In this document: positions 59,129 to 64,000 of the stretch, one piece after another
Layout of the letters: each line of letters opens with the position of its first letter
Position numbering within the stretch: the stretch's first letter is position 1
Assembly: GCF_003464165.1 (NCBI RefSeq)
Contig: NZ_QSEK01000016.1
Coordinates: 1 to 64,000, forward strand
Source: Eubacterium sp. AM49-13BH
Lineage (GTDB): Bacteria > Bacillota > Clostridia > Lachnospirales > Lachnospiraceae
Direction: 5' to 3'
DNA length: 64,000 nt
Notes under the pieces: generated by a model
Told to the model about the DNA's origin: nothing
The model's input: the letters and a program-made list of their open reading frames with translations, nothing else
The model's database searches: none
Translations under genes and position numbers: made by a program

Positions 59129-60265
59129 ATGAATAATTGTTATTTGGACGCAGAAGCCGTAATTACATTTTTCAGGATGACCGGCAGAAAACACATTTTT
59201 ATAACAGGCAGCCGCGGCAGTGGAAAATCTCATCTTGTTAATAATATGTTAAAACATATGTCCGATTCTTTCAATCTGTTACAGAGTCATAGAACGGATA
59301 CGCCACAGGTTGTCATTAAATCTAATCTGTTTGCTGACAATAAAGAATTCGTAATTGGTGTACCCCGGACATCTGGAATTAATCCTGCATCTAAAGGCAA
59401 TAATATGACAATTATTGAAGATGGATTTATTAATTGCGCAATTCCTGCCATTGATACACATCTTGATACAACTCCTGAAAGGTTATTTGTTATTGATGAG
59501 CTTGGTTATCTTGAAAGCTCTTGCATCCCATTTCAGAAGGCTGTTGAAAAACTGCTTGATAATTCACATGTTTTAGCTGTAATCAGAAAACAATCCACAG
59601 AATTTCTAAACAGAATCTGTAACAGGAAAGATGTTCTTGTTATTGATATTGACAGCACATTTGAAACGCTTTCTTGCATTATTATGGCTTCCGGTATGTC
59701 AAAACGTTTTGGCTCTAATAAGCTGATTACAGACTTTAATGGACGCTCTCTTTTTGAAAATGCAGTATCTATAAGCCATTTTGCCGGCTTTGGTGAGACA
59801 CTTGCTGTAACACGGCATGATGAAGTTGTCCATATATGTGAAGATAAAAATATACATTTTCTCCGACACGACATGCCATACAGAAATGAAATGGTCCGGC
59901 TTGGAGTTACCAGAATTCTATCAGATAACGCTTCTTCAGGTAATCTGCAGCCTCATGGAATCCTTTTCCTGCCATCAGACCAGCCGCTTATTACAAGGAC
60001 AAGCCTGCAGCTTCTGTGTCTTACATTTCTTTATTATGATGATAAGATATGCAGACTTTCCTACAATGAAAATGCTGGTTCTCCATGTATATTTCCTGCA
60101 AAATATTACGATGAGCTTCTAAACCTTCCTGAGAAAAAAGGCGGCGGGTTCTTAACAAAAAAATATCCCGCACAGGTTGTATTAGTTCCTGTACGGGATG
60201 AATATGAACTATATGATATCGATACTCCAGACGATATTACTCGTCTTTTGAAGTTTCTTCATTAG
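59129..60265 (+). CDS. Fusion of P-loop NTPase (THEP1-like) and MocA-like nucleotidyltransferase
   Basis: 378 aa. Residues 1-180 are a THEP1-type P-loop NTPase: Walker A GSRGSGKSHL, Walker B LFVIDELGYLES. Residues 185-378 are a MobA-like NTP-transferase of the MocA/PucB group: SCIIMASGMSKRFGSNKLI, LPSDQPLI, AGSPCIFP, GGGFLTKK and the DIDTPDD tail. MocA attaches CMP to molybdopterin for the xanthine dehydrogenase family. Operon position with the FecCD importer and the nearby dehydrogenase supports Mo-cofactor maturation. SD GGGGGG upstream. It overlaps the permease gene tail to tail. Confidence 0.85.
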   Translation: MNNCYLDAEAVITFFRMTGRKHIFITGSRGSGKSHLVNNMLKHMSDSFNLLQSHRTDTPQVVIKSNLFADNKEFVIGVPRTSGINPASKGNNMTIIEDGFINCAIPAIDTHLDTTPERLFVIDELGYLESSCIPFQKAVEKLLDNSHVLAVIRKQSTEFLNRICNRKDVLVIDIDSTFETLSCIIMASGMSKRFGSNKLITDFNGRSLFENAVSISHFAGFGETLAVTRHDEVVHICEDKNIHFLRHDMPYRNEMVRLGVTRILSDNASSGNLQPHGILFLPSDQPLITRTSLQLLCLTFLYYDDKICRLSYNENAGSPCIFPAKYYDELLNLPEKKGGGFLTKKYPAQVVLVPVRDEYELYDIDTPDDITRLLKFLH

Positions 60266-61661
60266 CCGGTTTGCTCTTAGGAAGTATCACATTAAGTAAT
60301 ATTGCCACAAATGCTGCAGGTACAATACCTGACTCACCAAACATAAGCTGTACTGCCTGTGGTGTATGTTCAAGAATTGCAGGGCTTACACCCATTCCAT
60401 AACCTACACCAAGTGCAACTGAAACAATTGAAAGTCTTCTTGCATCAAGCGGCTCTTTAGTAATAAGCTGGATACCACTTACTATGATTGATGAGAACAT
60501 CATAACTGCTGCACCACCAAGTACTGACTGTGGCATGATTGATATAAGTGCTCCAAGCTTAGGTATAAGTCCGCATAATATAAGGAATACCGCACCTGAT
60601 GCAAGTGCAACTCTGTTGACAACCTTAGTCATTGCAACAAGTCCTACATTCTGGCTGAATGATGTATTAGGAAGCACACCGAACATTGCTGCAAGTGTTG
60701 AACCAAGACCATCACACATTACACCTCCAGAAAGTTCCTTATCTGTTGCCTCTCTTCCCATTCCACCTTCCATAACGCCTGAAATATCACCAACAGTCTC
60801 TACTGCTGTTACAACAAACATTACAAGTACAGGAAGTATTGCTCTTAAATCAAAAACAGGCTTAACTGGCATAAACTTTGGAATTGCAATCCATTTAGCC
60901 TCTGCTACCTTGTTCCAGTTAAGTACCCATGATTTAGTATACTCAACTCCGTCAGCTGTAACTGCTGTATGTGGAAGAGCCAGTCCCATAATAATTGCAA
61001 CAATATAACCCACAATAATTCCAACAAGAATTGCAGATGAACTAAGATATCCCTTAGTCCAGTGCTTAACAAACAATATAACTACAAGCACAACAAATGC
61101 TAAGAAAAGATTTTCCAATGAACCAAAATCCTTAGCAGAGCTTCCACCGCCAAATGAATTGATACCTACTGAGATGAGCGACAATCCAATTGAAAGAACT
61201 ACTGTTCCTGTTACTACTGATGGGAAGAATTTTCTTAATGGTTTAATAAATGCTCCAAGTACAGTCTCAAAAAGACCACCTATAATAGATGCTCCCATAA
61301 TTGCACCATAAGCTAATATTCCGCCACCCATAATCTTGGTAACACTGCTGAATACTCCGATAAATCCAGAGCTTGTACCCATAATAATAGGTACCTTGCC
61401 ACCAACAGGTCCAATTGAAAACAACTGGATAAGTGTTACAATACCTGCAATAATCATTGCATTCTGCAAAAGTGCAACCTGGATAGATGCATATTCACTT
61501 CCTGCCCCAATTCCACATGCACCTGTAATAATAAGCAGAGGTGTAAGATTACCTACAAACATTGCCATTACATGCTGAAGTCCAAGCGGTATTGCTTGTT
61601 TTAGCGGAAGCTTTCCATTAAAGTCATATGCTTCCAGCATAAGCGCTTTTATTTTTTTCAT
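60237..61661 (-). CDS. Uracil-xanthine permease (NCS2 family)
   Basis: 474 aa, about fourteen helices. The family signature is around SMPQSVLGGAAVMMFSSII with conserved residues of the nucleobase site; QHVMAMFVGNLTPLLI starts the protein as in PbuX/UraA. Imports xanthine or uric acid with protons. Its end overlaps the NTPase-MocA gene by 29 bp (convergent). Fits xanthine breakdown by the adjacent dehydrogenase. Confidence 0.9.
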   Translation of the reverse strand: MKKIKALMLEAYDFNGKLPLKQAIPLGLQHVMAMFVGNLTPLLIITGACGIGAGSEYASIQVALLQNAMIIAGIVTLIQLFSIGPVGGKVPIIMGTSSGFIGVFSSVTKIMGGGILAYGAIMGASIIGGLFETVLGAFIKPLRKFFPSVVTGTVVLSIGLSLISVGINSFGGGSSAKDFGSLENLFLAFVVLVVILFVKHWTKGYLSSSAILVGIIVGYIVAIIMGLALPHTAVTADGVEYTKSWVLNWNKVAEAKWIAIPKFMPVKPVFDLRAILPVLVMFVVTAVETVGDISGVMEGGMGREATDKELSGGVMCDGLGSTLAAMFGVLPNTSFSQNVGLVAMTKVVNRVALASGAVFLILCGLIPKLGALISIMPQSVLGGAAVMMFSSIIVSGIQLITKEPLDARRLSIVSVALGVGYGMGVSPAILEHTPQAVQLMFGESGIVPAAFVAILLNVILPKSKPANEETSKDE

Positions 61662-61702
61662 AAGTCCTCCAAATATTTATAAGAATTTTATAAAGCACTA
61701 AT

Positions 61703-61731
61703 ACTATAATTCAAAATACGCGTGTTGGCAA
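61703..61731 (-). promoter_or_regulatory. Permease promoter
   Basis: TTGCCA (61726-61731) and TATAGT (61703-61708) with 17 bp spacing, between the Fe-S gene stop and the permease start; no purine riboswitch is visible in the short leader. Confidence 0.6.
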
Positions 61732-61757
61732 TATTTTAATGTTGTTTCTAATATTTT

Positions 61758-62494
61758 TTAATCTAAGATTTTCCCATCAATTGAAATCGTCACAACCTGC
61801 CATGGAATGAATTTTCCACTGTTCTGTAATGCTGTCTTTGCAGCATATTCAAGTCCTCCGCAGCATGGAACTTCCATTCGAACAATAGTAACGCTCTGAA
61901 TATTATTGTTACTTATTATCTGTGTAAGCTTTTCGCTGTAATCAACATCATCAAGCTTCGGACAGCCGATAATAGTAATCCTTCCCTTCATGAAATCCTG
62001 ATGCATATTGGCATATGCATATGCTGTACAATCCGCCGCGATTAAAAGCTTTGCTCCGTCAAAGTATGGTGCATTAACTGGCACAAGCTTAATCTGACAT
62101 GGCCATTGTGCAAGCTGGGATTCTGGTGCAACCGGGGATACTGTGTATCCTGCTGCTGAATCTTCTGTCTCCGCATTTACCTGTGAATTTCTGTTAAACT
62201 GTCTCATCATGCTTCCAGGGCATCCTGAAAAATGTGGTTTTGCTGCAGCCTGCTCCTTTGCAGCTTTATTGGCAAGAACCGCAGCTTCATCATATGCTGC
62301 CGCTTCTCTTTCTACAAATGAAATTGCCCCTGTAGGACACTGTGCAGGCAATCACCAAGACCATCACAGTAATCGTCTCTCATAAGTCTTGCCTTTCCAT
62401 CAACCAATCCGATTGCCCCCTCATGACATGCTGTCACGCATGCTCCGCACCCATTACATTTATCCTCATCAATATGAATAACTCTTCTTATCAT
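61758..62494 (-). CDS. Two-[4Fe-4S] ferredoxin-domain protein, frame broken once near 62345
   Basis: 245 aa when joined. N-terminal ferredoxin with CNGCGACVTACHEGAI and the second cluster motif CDGLGDCL. At 62341-62348 the frame reads GDCLHSVLQG and ends; one inserted base gives GDCLPQCPTGAISF, completing the second cluster. The long C-terminal part contains VPCCGGLEYAAK and resembles conserved tails of anaerobe redox proteins of unknown role. ATG at 62494 has AGGAGG eight bases upstream. Divergent from a Crp/Fnr regulator, which may control it. Confidence 0.85.
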
Positions 62495-62573
62495 CACTTA
62501 ATCCTCCTGTGTTCCCATTGATTTCGTGATTAAAGAATAATATAATGAGCATAATAAATATGTTGTTTTAACC

Positions 62574-62600
62574 ACATTTTTGATAATTTATTAAAAATGT
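62574..62600. promoter_or_regulatory. Inverted repeat between the Fe-S gene and the Crp/Fnr gene
   Basis: ACATTTTT (62574-62581) and AAAAATGT (62593-62600) are perfect 8-bp arms around 11 bases in the divergent gap. A possible regulator site, but spacing is wider than a classic Fnr box, so support is weak. Confidence 0.3.
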
Positions 62601-62649
62601 ACTTTAAGTCAGAAAATTGGATTTTACCGGGGCAGTATAAGGAGAACTT

Positions 62650-63300
62650 ATGGCAATTATCAAATCACCAATATTTAAAGATATCACCGAATCTGAAATA
62701 TCAGAAATGACCGCAGCCGGATTTCTGCGTGCCAGAAAATTCCGCAAAAATTCGTTTATATATCATGTAACAGACAGTGTTCACGAAATTGGAATTGTTG
62801 CATCTGGTCAGGTAACTATTGAATATATAGATTTGTGGGGCAACAAAGCTATTATGAGCAATATTACTCCTGGACATGTATTTGCTGAAACATATGCTCT
62901 GACTGGCGAACCGCTCATGGTAGATGCGGTCGCTTCTGAAACAAGTGTGATTCTTTTTCTTGATATAGATAAATTGATGAGTTCACAATTTGAAAATACG
63001 CACTGCAAAGATACAATCCTTAACAATCTGCTGCACATTTCCATTCAGAAGAATCTCACCCTGTCTAACCGGATATTCTGCACATCACCTAAGACAATCC
63101 GAGAAAGGCTTCTTATATATCTGTCCAATGAGTCAAGAAAAGCTGGCAGTCAGGAATTCGTAATTCCATTCGACCGCCAGCAGCTTGCCGATTATCTTAA
63201 CGTTGATCGTTCAGCACTTTCCAAGGAACTTGGAAAAATGCGTAATGAAGGGCTTATTGAATTCAGAAAAAATGCATTTCATCTGCACAGCATTTGCTAA
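62650..63300 (+). CDS. Crp/Fnr-family transcriptional regulator
   Basis: 216 aa. N-terminal cyclic-nucleotide-like beta roll, C-terminal winged HTH (FDRQQLADYLNVDRSALSKELGKMRNEGLI). There is no N-terminal four-Cys cluster of Fnr; only isolated Cys, so a heme or ligand sensor is possible. AAGGAG upstream of ATG 62650. Divergent Fe-S protein suggests a redox or nitrosative-stress unit. Confidence 0.9.
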   Translation: MAIIKSPIFKDITESEISEMTAAGFLRARKFRKNSFIYHVTDSVHEIGIVASGQVTIEYIDLWGNKAIMSNITPGHVFAETYALTGEPLMVDAVASETSVILFLDIDKLMSSQFENTHCKDTILNNLLHISIQKNLTLSNRIFCTSPKTIRERLLIYLSNESRKAGSQEFVIPFDRQQLADYLNVDRSALSKELGKMRNEGLIEFRKNAFHLHSIC

Positions 63301-63755
63301 GAATTCTGTTCTATAAACCGTTTCACCACTGGTCTTATCGGTGGTGAAATGTTATCCAGTTCAACCTCGGCAATATTGAAAAACTTCAGTTCTTCAATTT
63401 CTTCTTCCTGTCTCTTTAATTCTCCATGGTATTTTCTGCACACATATATAATCTCAATATTAGACACTTCATCTCCATTAGGATACACGTAATGCACCTC
63501 CGGACCGGAATTCACCATAAAAAATTCTATCTCATCTGCAATAAGACCTGTCTCCTCAAACAGCTCTCTTCTTGCACAATCCTCCACTTTCTCGTCAAGT
63601 TCAATAGAACCCCCGGCATATCCCCATTTGTGATTATCTGTACGCTTTCCTAAAAGAATCTGGTTCTTTTCATTCACTATTATTATGCTTGCAGCGCACT
63701 GCATCAGCGTCCTGTGTCCTACGAGCTTCCTTAAATCCATTATGTAACTTGGCAT
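63297..63755 (-). CDS. NUDIX hydrolase
   Basis: 152 aa. The Nudix box is GGSIELDEKVEDCARRELFEE followed by TGL, with the catalytic REL-x-EE intact. MutT-like housecleaning or signalling nucleotide hydrolysis; the specific substrate is not visible. It overlaps the Crp/Fnr gene by four bases, convergent. The next 78 bases (63756-63833) hold nothing recognised. Confidence 0.88.
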   Translation of the reverse strand: MPSYIMDLRKLVGHRTLMQCAASIIIVNEKNQILLGKRTDNHKWGYAGGSIELDEKVEDCARRELFEETGLIADEIEFFMVNSGPEVHYVYPNGDEVSNIEIIYVCRKYHGELKRQEEEIEELKFFNIAEVELDNISPPIRPVVKRFIEQNS

Positions 63756-63833
63756 TGTTTAATCCTTTCAACAGTAAATTCCAATTTATCCTCTAACTGC
63801 CTCTCCACACGAAGAGACATATTCTCTTCTATT

Positions 63834-64000
63834 CTACAAGACTCTTACTTTTCCATTTTCCACTTTTCCATCTAAGCACCATTCCAACTGCTCTCGCACA
63901 CTCGTCACCTGCCATGCAATATATGCCCCTACCGCAAGCAGCCCCATATGTATTCCAAGAAAATATGTTCCACCAACTGCAAACAGATACATAAATATTG
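63834..64000 (-). CDS. C-terminal end of a membrane protein, cut by the window edge
   Basis: The last 54 codons of a leftward gene that begins beyond 64000. It shows one membrane segment (IHMGLLAVGAYIAWQV) and a short charged tail (SVREQLEWCLDGK). It resembles the C terminus of MATE-type multidrug exporters, but the fragment is too short to be sure. Confidence 0.5.
   Translation of the reverse strand, partial: IFMYLFAVGGTYFLGIHMGLLAVGAYIAWQVTSVREQLEWCLDGKVENGKVRVL

Overview
The window looks like chromosomal DNA of a low-GC anaerobic Firmicute of the class Clostridia, most likely a Lachnospiraceae relative (family is inference). Supporting signs are AGGAGG-type ribosome sites, a small acid-soluble spore protein, a clpP/clpX/lon/engB block, DUF4364 and DUF1385 proteins, a glycine riboswitch, a bacterial F-type ATP synthase and a Mo-hydroxylase (xanthine dehydrogenase) cluster. 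No rRNA, tRNA or CRISPR was recognised.

Layout. 1-3200 is the right end of an integrated element: three small leftward genes, a divergent CI-like repressor with three perfect operator palindromes, a candidate antisense-strand small RNA, and a tyrosine integrase. 3210-10967 is a leftward housekeeping run (rho, rpmE, DUF1385, prmC, prfA, nhaC, then DUF5692). 11150-13705 runs rightward (malic enzyme, radical SAM, DUF4364). 13762-22371 is leftward proteostasis and envelope (tig, clpP, clpX, lon, engB, a SASP, D,D-carboxypeptidase, DJ-1). 22552-30330 has DegV, a lipase, NUDIX, a CsoR-controlled copper operon, a ketopantoate reductase and an acyltransferase. 30327-36512 holds a double GT8 glycosyltransferase and, divergently, a YhgE/small membrane protein/YhgE trio. 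36981-40676 pairs fhs, under a tandem glycine riboswitch, with a divergent AgcS symporter. 40680-48054 has a formate/nitrite channel and the atpBEFHAGDC operon. 48376-64000 holds a LysR/membrane protein pair, xpt with an alcohol dehydrogenase, the three xanthine dehydrogenase subunits behind a long structured leader, a FecCD-type ABC importer, an NTPase-MocA fusion, a xanthine/uracil permease, an Fe-S protein with a divergent Crp/Fnr regulator, a NUDIX protein and the end of a membrane protein.

How genes work together. The right-hand part reads as a purine and molybdenum module: nucleobase import, xanthine hydroxylation or salvage, molybdopterin cytidylation, and a metal-type importer that could supply molybdate (inference).

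Two features stand out. First, seven conserved genes (DUF1385, copA, focA, atpG, atpA, an ABC binding protein, an Fe-S protein) are each broken by what reads as one missing base, usually in a short homopolymer; loss in atpA and atpG makes a systematic consensus error the likeliest cause. Second, there is a family of long palindromic elements (36531-36700, 36780-36974, 56026-56184) with different outer arms but a shared core, plus a different nested palindrome (55600-55870) lying in the xanthine dehydrogenase leader.
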